Positions 33,506 through 41,920 of a stretch of 47,176 nucleotides of DNA are shown in pieces (positions within the stretch are counted from its first letter, which is position 1; the number at the start of each line of letters is the position of its first letter). Under the pieces are notes generated by a model. That model had not been told where the DNA came from. It worked only from the letters and a program-made list of their open reading frames with translations, and did not search any database. Where the stretch lies: assembly GCA_022616415.1 (NCBI GenBank), contig JAKEEU010000363.1, positions 1 through 47,176 of the forward strand. Reading direction: 5' to 3'. Both the position numbers and the translations under genes were made by a program. This stretch comes from Candidatus Zhuqueibacterota bacterium (GTDB lineage Bacteria; Zhuqueibacterota; Zhuqueibacteria; Zhuqueibacterales; Zhuqueibacteraceae).

Positions 33506-35275
33506 ATGTTACATCTTGCACGACATCGTGAATTGGTCGTGGGAATCCTGCGGTTGATGATGAGCCTGTGTGTTGGCTTCAGCGTCGGAGGCTTGAATCC
33601 CGCGCCGTTGTTAGCGGCAGGAGCTGTAAAAGCGAGCTGGAATGCGAATACGGAGCTGGATTTGGCCGGATACAAAATCTATTACGGCCTGTCCTCCGGA
33701 AATTACACAATCTCCATCAATGTAGGAAACGTCACGCAGTACACGGTTAATCAACTGGCCGAGGGCCTTATTTATTATTTCGTCGTCACCGCGTATGACA
33801 CAGCCGGCAACGAAAGCGCTTACTCACAGGAGGTTTCAGCGGAGCTTCCGCTAGTGGATCGCACGCCGCCGTCCGTGTCCAATGTGCGTTTGATCAACCC
33901 CACCACGGTCGAATTGCTTTTCAGCGAGCCGGTTGCGAACGCAAGCGCGCAAACCAAGAGCAATTACACCATCGACAAAGGTATTGTGGTCGTGAGCGCA
34001 ACGCTGCAAGCCGATACGCGCACGGTCAATCTGACGACCAGTGCGCACGCCGCCGGCGAAACGTATTCACTCACGGTGCGCAACGTGGCGGATCGCGCTA
34101 CTCCGGCCAACGTCATGTCCCAGGCGAAAACTTTCACTTACACTTATCAAGTTGAAGATCAGCGGCCGCCGGAAGTCAACTCCGTGACGCTCACCGATCA
34201 GACGCATGTGCTGATCGTCTTCAACGAGCCAATCACGCTCGCGTCGGCAGAGAATGCCGGCAACTACAGCATTTCGGACGGCGTGCAAGTTTTTGAAGCG
34301 CGCCTGGCCGGCAACGGTTTGGAAGTGACGCTGCTCGCCTCGGCCCATCAATACAACAAAGACTACAATATCGTCATTCGCAATATCAAAGACCGTTCCC
34401 CCGCTGCGAATACGATTAAAGCCGGAACCATAATCACTTACTTTCTATTCAACGATGCGGGCGATGACGGCTCCGGCCTGAGCGTGAACGGCTTGAAACC
34501 GGCGCGTTACACTGTTGACAGTTTACAAGTCGGCTCGGCATATTATATCGATCGTCCGTACGTGGTTCGGCAGATTCCCAATAGCAAGCACGGTTTGTTG
34601 TGGATCAAGACGGCCAGCGCCGATCGCAACGGTACCGGTGAGCCATTTATCGAGTTCACACTGACGCGCGAGTCAAATATCTACGTGGCTTACGACAGCC
34701 GTGCTCAACAGCCGCCGGATTGGCTGAGAAATTATTTTACGCCGACCAACGAGTTCATTACGGTGTCGGAGAATAATATCAAGCTGAAGCTTTGGAAGCA
34801 GCACAGCCTGCCGGGAAGCGTAGTTCTCGGCGGCAATATGGCCGGCGGCGTGCAGGCGGGTACGAGCTTGAGCATGTACGTCGTTTTGGTGGAGGACGTG
34901 CAAGCGCCACCCACGACGAATTCGCCGGCGCCGCAAAGCTTCGTGCTCTTTCAAAATTATCCGAACCCCTTTTCGGCGACGGGCAGCATCGGGGGAATAA
35001 GCCGGACCACCATTCGGTATTATTTGCAGGAGCAGCACCAAGTGGTGTTGACCGTTCACAACAAGCTCGGCCAGGTGGTTCGCGAGTTGAACAGCGGGCT
35101 GATGCCGGCGGGGTATCATAACCTGACCTGGGATGGACGCGACGACAGCGGCAAACCCTTGCCGAGCGGCAACTATCTCTGCACGCTGGAAGTGCGTGAT
35201 GAATTCGCCAGCGTCGGATTAGCCATGTCGGCTTCGCTCAATCGCCAGACGAAAGTTATTACTTTGTTGAAGTAA
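33506..35275 (+). CDS. Secreted FnIII/Ig-like multidomain protein with C-terminal FlgD-like sorting domain
   Basis: The ATG at 33506 follows GGAGG by ten bases and gives 589 residues. A signal peptide ends near LLAAGAVK. Residues about 38-110 are an FnIII domain (KASWNANTELDLAGYKIYYG). Two SbsA-type Ig-like domains follow (PPSVSNVRLINPTTVELLFSEPV and PPEVNSVTLTDQTHVLIVFNEPI), then a beta-rich domain of about 150 residues that I do not recognise. The last 100 residues start QNYPNPFSATG and end with the FlgD-like WDGRDDSGKPLPSGNYL. It is probably a surface or secreted adhesion or matrix protein. The substrate or partner is unknown. Confidence 0.85.
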   Translation: MLHLARHRELVVGILRLMMSLCVGFSVGGLNPAPLLAAGAVKASWNANTELDLAGYKIYYGLSSGNYTISINVGNVTQYTVNQLAEGLIYYFVVTAYDTAGNESAYSQEVSAELPLVDRTPPSVSNVRLINPTTVELLFSEPVANASAQTKSNYTIDKGIVVVSATLQADTRTVNLTTSAHAAGETYSLTVRNVADRATPANVMSQAKTFTYTYQVEDQRPPEVNSVTLTDQTHVLIVFNEPITLASAENAGNYSISDGVQVFEARLAGNGLEVTLLASAHQYNKDYNIVIRNIKDRSPAANTIKAGTIITYFLFNDAGDDGSGLSVNGLKPARYTVDSLQVGSAYYIDRPYVVRQIPNSKHGLLWIKTASADRNGTGEPFIEFTLTRESNIYVAYDSRAQQPPDWLRNYFTPTNEFITVSENNIKLKLWKQHSLPGSVVLGGNMAGGVQAGTSLSMYVVLVEDVQAPPTTNSPAPQSFVLFQNYPNPFSATGSIGGISRTTIRYYLQEQHQVVLTVHNKLGQVVRELNSGLMPAGYHNLTWDGRDDSGKPLPSGNYLCTLEVRDEFASVGLAMSASLNRQTKVITLLK

Positions 35276-35278
35276 AAA

Positions 35279-35352
35279 ACTCATGCTCTTTCTCATACTC
35301 GCTTTTTGAGATTTTTCAAAGCGCGTACGTGCGTAAGAGAAAGAGTAGGAGT
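35279..35352 (+). repeat. Large hairpin just after the secreted-protein stop
   Basis: ACTCATGCTCTTTCTC (35279-35294) pairs with GAGAAAGAGTAGGAGT (35337-35352) at 14 of 16 positions. An inner CGCTTT/AAAGCG pair lies in the loop. It begins four bases after the upstream stop codon. The adjoining stretch to 35409 shows no gene. Confidence 0.55.
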
Positions 35353-35409
35353 AAGCGCGCGAGCGACGTCGCCATGGCAACAAGTTGAAAACCATTTTCC
35401 TCCTCCTCC

Positions 35410-35453
35410 ACGGGAATGGGTCAGTCATACCGACTCGTTCCCGTTTTTGTTTG
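35410..35453 (+). terminator. Strong Rho-independent terminator
   Basis: ACGGGAATGGGTC (35410-35422) pairs with GACTCGTTCCCGT (35432-35444), allowing two wobble positions, and is followed by TTTTGTTTG. It lies 135 bases after the secreted-protein stop and before a good promoter, so it separates two transcription units. Confidence 0.8.
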
Positions 35454-35503
35454 TAAGAAAACTTGTTGAATTAGGCGCATTAAATTTTTAATTAAAGATT
35501 CGC

Positions 35504-35532
35504 TTGACGCTGTTGTGATAAATTGCTATCAT
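35504..35532 (+). promoter_or_regulatory. Sigma-70-like promoter
   Basis: TTGACG (35504-35509) and TATCAT (35527-35532) are separated by exactly 17 bases. The ATG at 35587 lies about 50 bases after the predicted start site, behind a GAAGGGG ribosome binding site. Confidence 0.65.
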
Positions 35533-35586
35533 ATCACACCGAGTGTAAGTTATTTTCAACTAAAAGGAATCAACGAAGGGGTATTT

Positions 35587-36742
35587 ATGCGATTACAATG
35601 GTTAAGAGCCGCTTTTGGGATTCTCGTTTTTTCCAATGCGTACGCGCAAGATGAGGCTGAAATCGAGAAACTAATGCGGAAACGCTTGTTATCATGTACG
35701 GACATTACGCTGAACAGCTCTATATTAATCCCTCAATATTTAAATGATGGTAAATTAGACTCGGCAAAAATAATTTTGAAATACTGGGAAGACAAGTGCG
35801 GCGCGCTCGAACCGATTGTGCGGACTAAGATCCTTTTGGCTGTTCGGGAAAGTCGCTTTAAAGAAGACATCTATGATCGTTCCATCATCGACTATCTTTT
35901 GTACTACAAAAATCGTGTGACTGCGCTGAGAGAAGTGGACGCTATTCACTGGCGGAACGTCAATCTTTGGTACGGCTATCCATTGGATGATGCCTTTGAC
36001 GCTTTTACTACTTACGCGGCAACCGAATTGCTTGATGAGAAGGAGCGTCGGTTATTTGCTCATCGATTTTTATAGCGGCAATTTGGATTCCCTTTTCATC
36101 AAGCTGAAGTCGTCTGGTTACGAACACACTGCTATCAAATCGTACTATGACGAATATGTGACGAGCACTTTGGCAATGCCCGACGGTAATCTTGGTTTGA
36201 TTGCTGGATATTGGATGCCACAAGGCAAAAACAAGTTGTTGGGGAATCATCCATCCTTTGGTTTTTTTCTTGGCGGTAAAAAGAAAAAATTCATGGCAGA
36301 TGTGGTAATCCTTTTTCGATTCTTGAGCGCCAAAGAAACCTATGTCGTCAAGCGTGAAGGCGGTTTCGAGAGCACGAAAAAATTTTTTGGAGGCTATATT
36401 GGCGTGGAGGGAGGACGTGAATTGCTGCGAACCCGCCATCATGGGTTTGATCTTTCCGCTGGAATGGGGTTTGATGGTTTTGACGCCCTTGACAAAAACC
36501 AACAACATGACGCGGTGACAATTAGCTCTTTCAATTTTAATTTGGGATTGGGGTACCGATATTTTTCACATGAGTTTCAGACAAAATACATTGGCATGCA
36601 GGTCAGGTACAATTTTGTCCGTTATGCCACCCATGGTGGCAGCGATTTGTCCGGCAATACCATCTCTTTGCGTTTGCTTTTGGGTTTGGGTGGCAATCAA
36701 AAGAAAAATCAAAGGTTAAAAAGTTTGGAATATCATTATTGA
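35587..36742 (+). pseudogene. Frameshifted exported protein with outer-membrane-barrel-like C-terminal half
   Basis: Two overlapping frames make one protein. The first runs from the ATG at 35587 (signal peptide MRLQWLRAAFGILVFSNAYAQ) to a stop at 36075. The second continues the sense from LLIDFYSGNLDSLFIKL to 36742. Removing one T from the TTT run at 36055-36057 joins them into an uninterrupted 384-residue reading frame. The N-terminal half is helical. The C-terminal half, from about GNHPSFGFFLGGKKKKF, has alternating beta strands (FNFNLGLGYRYF, ISLRLLLGLG) like small outer membrane barrels of FCB bacteria. Function is unknown. The frameshift may be a true mutation or a sequencing error. Confidence 0.75.
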
Positions 36743-36859
36743 CAGGATGGGTGTTGATTTGTGTTTATCTTGACAAACTCATCGCCAAGCCTGAGAAGAG
36801 ACAATTGAAAGAGCTGCAAAAGTGTGTGGCGATACGGTGAGAACCCCATTCACTTCATC

Positions 36860-37702
36860 CTACTCAATATGCCTCCGCCGGTCTCGCGATGAAGTTCGAT
36901 ACCAGCCGTCCCCAGACGGCGAGGTTCTGTATTCCAAATAATAATCATCGTCATTCGACGGCGTGTTCGGCGTCGTTTCGGCCGGCTCTTGGCGCGGTTG
37001 GCTGGCGGTTTTTCGCGGCGCTTGATAAGAAGTGTCCTGGCCGTTCCGTGGTTCATTCCACGCTCCCTCCGGCACTTGATGGGAACGGTTCGCAAACGAC
37101 TGCTTTGTACGCGATGTCCGCGAGCGGCCGGCCTGATGAGCGGTTGCCGGCGTTGCCTGGCTCAGATTTCTCACCGCTCCGGATACGAGATCAACGAAGC
37201 TTTTTGAGTCACTGATGCCGAGACGCACTAATGACAGCCGAATCGAGTTTTGGAGGCTGCTGCCCGAGACTTGCAGCACTTTTTTCCCCGCGGTCATCAA
37301 GGCAAATGATCCCGCCAACGCCGTGAGCAAGCTGCTTATGATGAAAAGCAAATTTTCTTGACGTTGGAAAACGGCGCTGCTTAAAAAGAAAACGGCGCCG
37401 GCCAGGAGAACGAATCCGGCAACAAGCTGCGCGACATTGAATTTGCTCCCGACTGCGATGGTTTCAACTTTGGCCAGCTCCAGGCAGCGCAAATTTGCCG
37501 AGGCGAAATTCGACGAGTATTGCAATATGCGATGGGTGGTCACCACGAGACGCTCTTGACGCCGCAATAAAAAACCGAGCAAGCCAAGATCTCCCATGCT
37601 GGCTTCAATGATGCCAAGAATGCGCTCACCGGCAAAAAGCTCCGGCGAGGGCGCGGCCTCTCTCTCGACTGCAGCCTGCCGCTTCGAGGTTTTTCTTTCC
37701 AT
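36860..37702 (-). CDS. Membrane protein with PH-like domain and disordered tail
   Basis: I chose the ATG at 37702 because AGAGAGGA lies just upstream; an in-frame ATG at 37753 adds 17 residues. The 280 residues comprise a PH-like segment (GERILGIIEASMGDLGLLGFLLRRQERLVVTTHRIL in parts, about 25-85), two adjacent membrane segments (about 90-150) and a long polar tail. The tail is rich in Ser, Arg, Gln and Pro and is probably disordered. Bacterial PH domains usually bind membrane or partner proteins. No enzyme motif is present, and I cannot assign a function. The gene stands alone on the minus strand. Confidence 0.65.
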   Translation of the reverse strand: MERKTSKRQAAVEREAAPSPELFAGERILGIIEASMGDLGLLGFLLRRQERLVVTTHRILQYSSNFASANLRCLELAKVETIAVGSKFNVAQLVAGFVLLAGAVFFLSSAVFQRQENLLFIISSLLTALAGSFALMTAGKKVLQVSGSSLQNSIRLSLVRLGISDSKSFVDLVSGAVRNLSQATPATAHQAGRSRTSRTKQSFANRSHQVPEGAWNEPRNGQDTSYQAPRKTASQPRQEPAETTPNTPSNDDDYYLEYRTSPSGDGWYRTSSRDRRRHIE

Positions 37703-37914
37703 GGCTTTCCTCTCTTGAGATACAAGGCTATGCCTGAAAGGTTTAATGAGCATTATTGCTAACGCGGAGCAAATTACACGAATAGCCGATTCATCATGTT
37801 AAACTCCACAGCCGAGGGTTGCGTCCGCAAGGCATTGCGCTCCAATACGTGAATCCGTATTATGAATCTACTTGCCAAGAGCGGGCTTCGCAGACGAGAA
37901 ATTTTTACGCTTCA

Positions 37915-38766
37915 CTATTCAGGCGTCACCATCCGGCTCATCAACTTGTGCAAGTGGCCGGCGATGGCCGAATGATTGGTGGGTGCGGCGAGACGCTGGG
38001 CAAATGCCGTGGCGTCGAGAAAGGTGAGCATGGTTTGGCGGGTAATTTGCGGGCGGTAAAGATACTCACGATTTTTACGATTCAGGCGGCTCTCTTCGAT
38101 CGTAAAGGTTCCCAAGATCGTAAACTCATGGCGCGGAGAAATCTGCCGGCGCTCGAGCAAGCCGCGTTCGGTCATGGCGTCGAGTACGTGCTTTAAATCG
38201 ACGGCGGTGAGTTGGGCGCTATCGATTTGCGCATAAATTGCCGAGCCGGTTGCTTCCTGCTTTTGCCAGAGCACCTTCATGACGTCGATCTCGAGCTCGG
38301 AGGGAATCACGGCGAGCGGCTGCGGTTTCGCGCCGCCTAATTTTTGCGCCAGATATTTCATGCCGGCGCCGATCAAATTGCCGACGTTGAACAACGAAGG
38401 CGCTTCGGTTTCCTCGCGACGAAGGCGCTCCCCGATGTTGTCGGCGCGCGGGGATAAGCTGCGCAACTCGGATTGACTCAGGCTCAGCGCCGAGTTTTGC
38501 CGTAAACGAAAGAATAGCGTGGAGTCATCATATAAGGATGGGTTTTGGATGAAAATATTTTCTATGAAACGCTGACGACGCAGCCATTGCTCGCGAGCTG
38601 ACCGGGTTTCGCCGCGCAAAACTGCCGCTGCGTCCAAAGTATCCTGCGGAGGCTCTGCAGTAGGTACGTCCACAACCGGGTCCGGGTTCTGCTGAGCGTG
38701 CAGAGGGGGGGAAGACAAAAAGTTTGAGCCAATTAACAACAAAAAGGCTGTTTTTTTTATTATCAT
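37915..38766 (-). CDS. Exported protein with a BlaI/MecI-like winged-helix segment
   Basis: The 283-residue protein begins with a convincing signal peptide (MIIKKTAFLLLIGSNFLSSPPLHAQ). A charged linker follows. Residues about 155-225 (PSELEIDVMKVLWQKQEATGSAIYAQID, then LKHVLDAMTERGLLERR) resemble the winged helix of BlaI/MecI penicillinase repressors. A DNA-binding-type fold in an exported protein is unexpected. It may be an adapted protein-protein module, or the hydrophobic start may act as a membrane anchor. There are no other domains that I recognise. A possible minus-strand promoter lies 40-70 bases upstream. Confidence 0.65.
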   Translation of the reverse strand: MIIKKTAFLLLIGSNFLSSPPLHAQQNPDPVVDVPTAEPPQDTLDAAAVLRGETRSAREQWLRRQRFIENIFIQNPSLYDDSTLFFRLRQNSALSLSQSELRSLSPRADNIGERLRREETEAPSLFNVGNLIGAGMKYLAQKLGGAKPQPLAVIPSELEIDVMKVLWQKQEATGSAIYAQIDSAQLTAVDLKHVLDAMTERGLLERRQISPRHEFTILGTFTIEESRLNRKNREYLYRPQITRQTMLTFLDATAFAQRLAAPTNHSAIAGHLHKLMSRMVTPE

Positions 38767-38809
38767 GCCATGAAAATTCCGAGCGGGTACACGATCGCAG
38801 AAAGCAATT

Positions 38810-38839
38810 TATAGACACATAACCGGATCTCGGCGTCAA
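38810..38839 (-). promoter_or_regulatory. Possible sigma-70-like promoter for the exported wHTH protein
   Basis: On the minus strand TTGACG (38839-38834) is followed after 18 bases by TCTATA (38815-38810). The gene start is at 38766. It is divergent from the promoter at 38896. Confidence 0.4.
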
Positions 38840-38895
38840 ATCCTTAAACACTTTTGCGATATGGACTGTTCCGTGCGCGCGCCGTTATTTTTTGC

Positions 38896-38924
38896 TTGAC
38901 TTTTCCCGGCTTCACGAGTACATT
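38896..38924 (+). promoter_or_regulatory. Sigma-70-like promoter for the fatty acid kinase gene
   Basis: TTGACT (38896-38901) and TACATT (38919-38924) are separated by exactly 17 bases. Transcription would start near 38931 and give a leader of about 125 bases. The leader contains a GGAGGA-ATG-GAC-TAA mini-frame and the perfect palindrome at 38963. Confidence 0.6.
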
Positions 38925-38962
38925 AAAACACGGAGGAATGGACTAACGCGGACAGCAATTGG

Positions 38963-39007
38963 AAAAATTTTAAATTGAAAATTGCCAATTTTCAATTTAA
39001 AATTTTT
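38963..39007. repeat. Perfect 22-bp palindrome with one-base spacer
   Basis: Bases 38963-38984 and 38986-39007 are exact reverse complements around a single C. The arms are AT-rich and contain TTTAAATTGAAAATTG. It lies in the predicted 5' leader, 49 bases before the fatty acid kinase start. It could be an operator, a cruciform site or a dispersed repeat. Confidence 0.85.
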
Positions 39008-39055
39008 ACGGTGATTTGAAACAATCAGTGAGACCGAGAAAGGCAAAAGCTCTGC

Positions 39056-40852
39056 ATGCCAATCACCCATCTGAGCGGGTTGCAACTCAAGCGCGCCGTG
39101 ATCTCCGGCGCGCAGCGCGTGATTCAGATGCAGGAGCAACTGAATAACATCAACGTTTTTCCGGTGCCGGATTCGGACACCGGCACCAATATGGCCCTGA
39201 CCATGCGCAGCGTCGCCGAGGGGGCGCTGCTTTGCAAAGAAGGCTCGGTGCAAAGAATGAGCCGGGCCGTGGCGGATTCCGCGCTGATGGGCGCGCGCGG
39301 CAATTCCGGCGCGATTTTGGCGCAATTCTTTCAAGGCTTGGCCGAAGGCTTTCATGGCCGGACGCGGGCGACGCTCGAAGATTTTGCGCAGGCCGCCCAG
39401 CACGCCGCGAACAATGCTGCCGAAGCCATCGCCGAGCCGAAGGAAGGCACGATTTTGACGGTGATTCGCGATTGGTCGCATTCGATTCAGGCCAGGTGGA
39501 ACAAGGCCGCGGATTTCCGGACTTTGATCGCGGATTCCTTGCACGCCGCCACGCAATCATTGCAAGAAACGCCGCGCAAGCTCAAAGCGCTGGCCAAAGC
39601 CGGCGTCGTCGATGCCGGCGCGCAAGGTTTCGTCCATCTGCTCGAAGGCGTTTTGCACTTCGTCCAATCCGGAAAAATCGATCGCATTGCCCGCGCCGGG
39701 TTGACTTTCGGCAATGCCAAAGCCAAAGTGGAAGAAGCGCCGGAAGAGATCACGTTTCAATATTGCACGGAAGTGCTGATTGCCGGTGAAAAAATCGACC
39801 GCAACGGCTTGAAGGAGCAGCTTCGACCGCTGGGAGATTCCATGATCGTGGCCGGCTCGCCGGAAAAAGTCAAGGTGCATATTCATACGAACGAGCCGGA
39901 GCAGGTTTTTGCCATCGCCCGAAATTACGGCGAAGTGGCACACACGAAGAAGGATGACATGCGCCGGCAGCACACAAAGGCGCATCACGATCCCAACGTG
40001 GAAACGATTGCGCTGATTACGGATTCTTCCTGTGATTTGCCGCCGGACGAGCTCATCCGCCACGGCATTCGGGTTGTGCCGATCGTGGTCATTTTCGGCA
40101 ATCAAAGCTATATCGACAAAGTAACGATGACGGAACGGGATTTTTACCGCATGCTGGCCGATTCGCCGCACCATCCGAAAACTTCGCAGCCGGCGCCGGC
40201 TGATTTTCAAGACGTTTTTTTGCAGGCGGCGGCGAATCACAAACAAGCATTGGCAATCATTTTAACCGGCGCACTCAGCGGCACGCTCCAGGCGGCGCAG
40301 CGCGCGGCGCAAACGGTGAAAGATCAGATCGACGTCCACGTCGTGGATTCGAAGAATGTCTGCATCGGACTGGGGCTGATTCTCCGCGAGGCGGCGGATG
40401 CCATCGAGTCCGGCGTGAACGGTATCGCCGAGCTGAAAAATCGTGTGGAATGGGCGATTCAGAACGTTCGCCTTTACATCAGTTTCGAGACGATGGAATA
40501 CCTCGTGCGCGGCGGCCGCGTCTCGCGCTTCCGTGGGGCAATCGCCCGCCTGCTGAAATTGAAGCCGATTCTGCGCGTCAATTCCGCCGGCAAAGCTGAA
40601 TTAGTCGCCAAAACTTTCGGCGGCGAGCATGGGCGGCGAAAATTAATGGAGATTGTCAAGAAGGAGGCGACCGGCAAGCGCAAGCTGCGTTTTCTCGTGG
40701 CGCACGCCAATGCGCCGGAGGCGGCGCGTGAAGCGGCCGCGCAAATACGCCGGTATTTTGAAGTGCCTGAAGTCGCGATCGTCGGCGTCTCGCCTGCGCT
40801 CGGCGCGCATGCCGGACCGGGCGCCGTGGGCATCGCTTTTCTGGGGGAATAA
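39056..40852 (+). CDS. Fatty acid kinase: FakA-like DAK2 domain fused to FakB-like DegV domain
   Basis: The 598-residue protein joins two parts that are usually separate. Residues 1 to about 200 are a DhaL/DAK2 ATP-binding domain with VPDSDTGTNM (D39, D41) and ARGNSGAILAQF. About 225-305 resemble the FakA linker (CTEVLIAGEKIDRNGLKEQL, KVHIHTNEPEQVFAIA). From about 316 it is a DegV/FakB fatty-acid-binding domain (IALITDSSCDLP, ILTGALSGTLQAA, GGRVSRFRGAIA). Such proteins bind fatty acids and phosphorylate them to acyl-phosphate. The next gene, plsY, uses acyl-phosphate, so the pair makes a route for exogenous fatty acids into phospholipid. Confidence 0.88.
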   Translation: MPITHLSGLQLKRAVISGAQRVIQMQEQLNNINVFPVPDSDTGTNMALTMRSVAEGALLCKEGSVQRMSRAVADSALMGARGNSGAILAQFFQGLAEGFHGRTRATLEDFAQAAQHAANNAAEAIAEPKEGTILTVIRDWSHSIQARWNKAADFRTLIADSLHAATQSLQETPRKLKALAKAGVVDAGAQGFVHLLEGVLHFVQSGKIDRIARAGLTFGNAKAKVEEAPEEITFQYCTEVLIAGEKIDRNGLKEQLRPLGDSMIVAGSPEKVKVHIHTNEPEQVFAIARNYGEVAHTKKDDMRRQHTKAHHDPNVETIALITDSSCDLPPDELIRHGIRVVPIVVIFGNQSYIDKVTMTERDFYRMLADSPHHPKTSQPAPADFQDVFLQAAANHKQALAIILTGALSGTLQAAQRAAQTVKDQIDVHVVDSKNVCIGLGLILREAADAIESGVNGIAELKNRVEWAIQNVRLYISFETMEYLVRGGRVSRFRGAIARLLKLKPILRVNSAGKAELVAKTFGGEHGRRKLMEIVKKEATGKRKLRFLVAHANAPEAAREAAAQIRRYFEVPEVAIVGVSPALGAHAGPGAVGIAFLGE

Positions 40853-40939
40853 AGGGGCGGAGGGCGAAGAGCAGAGAAGATTTTAATAGTTTTGCCCTTA
40901 AATGGTTTTGCCTTTTGAAGCAGCTTGAATCGTTACAAA

Positions 40940-41012
40940 AATTATTTTGCCATAATTATTTTGCGTATTTGATTCCGACTTGGCCGGTGTGGGGAGGAGG
41001 CAAATTATTTTG
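40940..41012. repeat. ATTATTTTGCC-type repeats before plsY
   Basis: AATTATTTTGCC (40940-40951), then ATAATTATTTTGC and GGCAAATTATTTTG (40999-41012), belong to the same word family as the elements at 26288 and 28391. They fill the 207-base gap between the fatty acid kinase and plsY. Related TTTTGCC words start at about 40890. Confidence 0.55.
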
Positions 41013-41059
41013 TTTCGATTCAGTTTGTTCATTCAATAAACGGCATGGAGTTTTGATAT

Positions 41060-41707
41060 ATGTTGACGTTGATTGCTGTGCTTCTTCTCGGCTATTTAGT
41101 TGGTTCCTTCCCGACCGCGATTCTTGCCGGAAAGGTTTTGCGCGGCTGGGATTTCGATATTCGCAGCGAGGGCAGCGGCAACGCCGGCGGCACCAACGTG
41201 TTTCGCGTGTTGGGATGGCAGCCCGGTCTCTTCGTCACACTGGTTGATGTATTCAAGGGGATGGCGGCAACGCTTTGGATTTCGAAATGGCAACCCTTCG
41301 GCACGGCTTATATCGATGTGACGGTGATGCCGATTCTAGCCGGGCTGGCCGCGGTCTGCGGCCATATTTGGACGATGTTCGCCGGATTTCGCGGCGGCAA
41401 AGGTGTCGGCACCGCTGGCGGCATGATCATTGCCCTTTATCCGATTGCCGCGGTGATTTGTCTGGCGGTTTTCGTCAGCGTGGTTTATTTGACGCGCTAC
41501 GTCTCCGTCGGCTCGATAGTCGCCGCGCTCAGCCTGCCTGTGGTTTTGGCGCTGATGCAAGTGTGGTTGCAACAAGATATTCCCGACGCCTTGTTTGAGT
41601 TCAGCATACTCGTCAGCGTTTTAATCGTTTTCACGCACCGCAAAAATATCCGGCGCTTGATCGAAGGCACTGAAAACCGTTTTGGCAAGCCAAGACCGGC
41701 GGCGTAG
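41060..41707 (+). CDS. plsY: Acyl-phosphate:glycerol-3-phosphate acyltransferase
   Basis: PlsY makes 1-acyl-glycerol-3-phosphate in the inner membrane, the first step of phospholipid synthesis. The 215-residue protein has about five membrane segments. The two diagnostic loops are present: GSGNAGGTNVFRVLG and GHIWTMFAGFRGGKGVGTAGG. A weak GGAG stands 11 bases upstream. It follows the fused fatty acid kinase, whose acyl-phosphate product is its substrate. A repeat cluster begins exactly at its stop codon. Confidence 0.96.
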   Translation: MLTLIAVLLLGYLVGSFPTAILAGKVLRGWDFDIRSEGSGNAGGTNVFRVLGWQPGLFVTLVDVFKGMAATLWISKWQPFGTAYIDVTVMPILAGLAAVCGHIWTMFAGFRGGKGVGTAGGMIIALYPIAAVICLAVFVSVVYLTRYVSVGSIVAALSLPVVLALMQVWLQQDIPDALFEFSILVSVLIVFTHRKNIRRLIEGTENRFGKPRPAA

Positions 41708-41880
41708 CACGGACAGCTTGTCTGTGTATTCAGAAAAAATTAACACGACCGCAAGAATTTCTTTTGTCCAAGCAGCGTAACACAGACAGCTTGTCGTTAT
41801 TGTATTCGAGAAGGCTGGCATGACCGCAAGAATTTTTTTAACCCAAGCGGCTTCGTTGCAGACTGGCAGTCTGCGTTACA
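41705..41880. repeat. Degenerate tandem palindromic repeat after plsY
   Basis: Two diverged units start at 41705 and 41778. They share CACRGACAGCTTGTC, TGTATTC, GACCGCAAGAATTT and CCAAGC in the same order. A partial third unit begins with the palindrome GCAGACTGGCAGTCTGC (about 41858). The spacing is about 75 bases. The units are too diverged and too few for a CRISPR array. Confidence 0.7.
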
Positions 41881-41920
41881 CCCTTGCAGCCATCATGATC
41901 AACATCAAGAGGAGGGCAAA

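Noticed and set aside
36040..36075. Programmed ribosomal frameshift
   Set aside because: The site has no canonical slippery heptamer and no obvious downstream pseudoknot; a one-base change is simpler.
41705..41880. CRISPR array
   Set aside because: Only two diverged units and one partial, no constant repeat, no spacer pattern and no cas genes.
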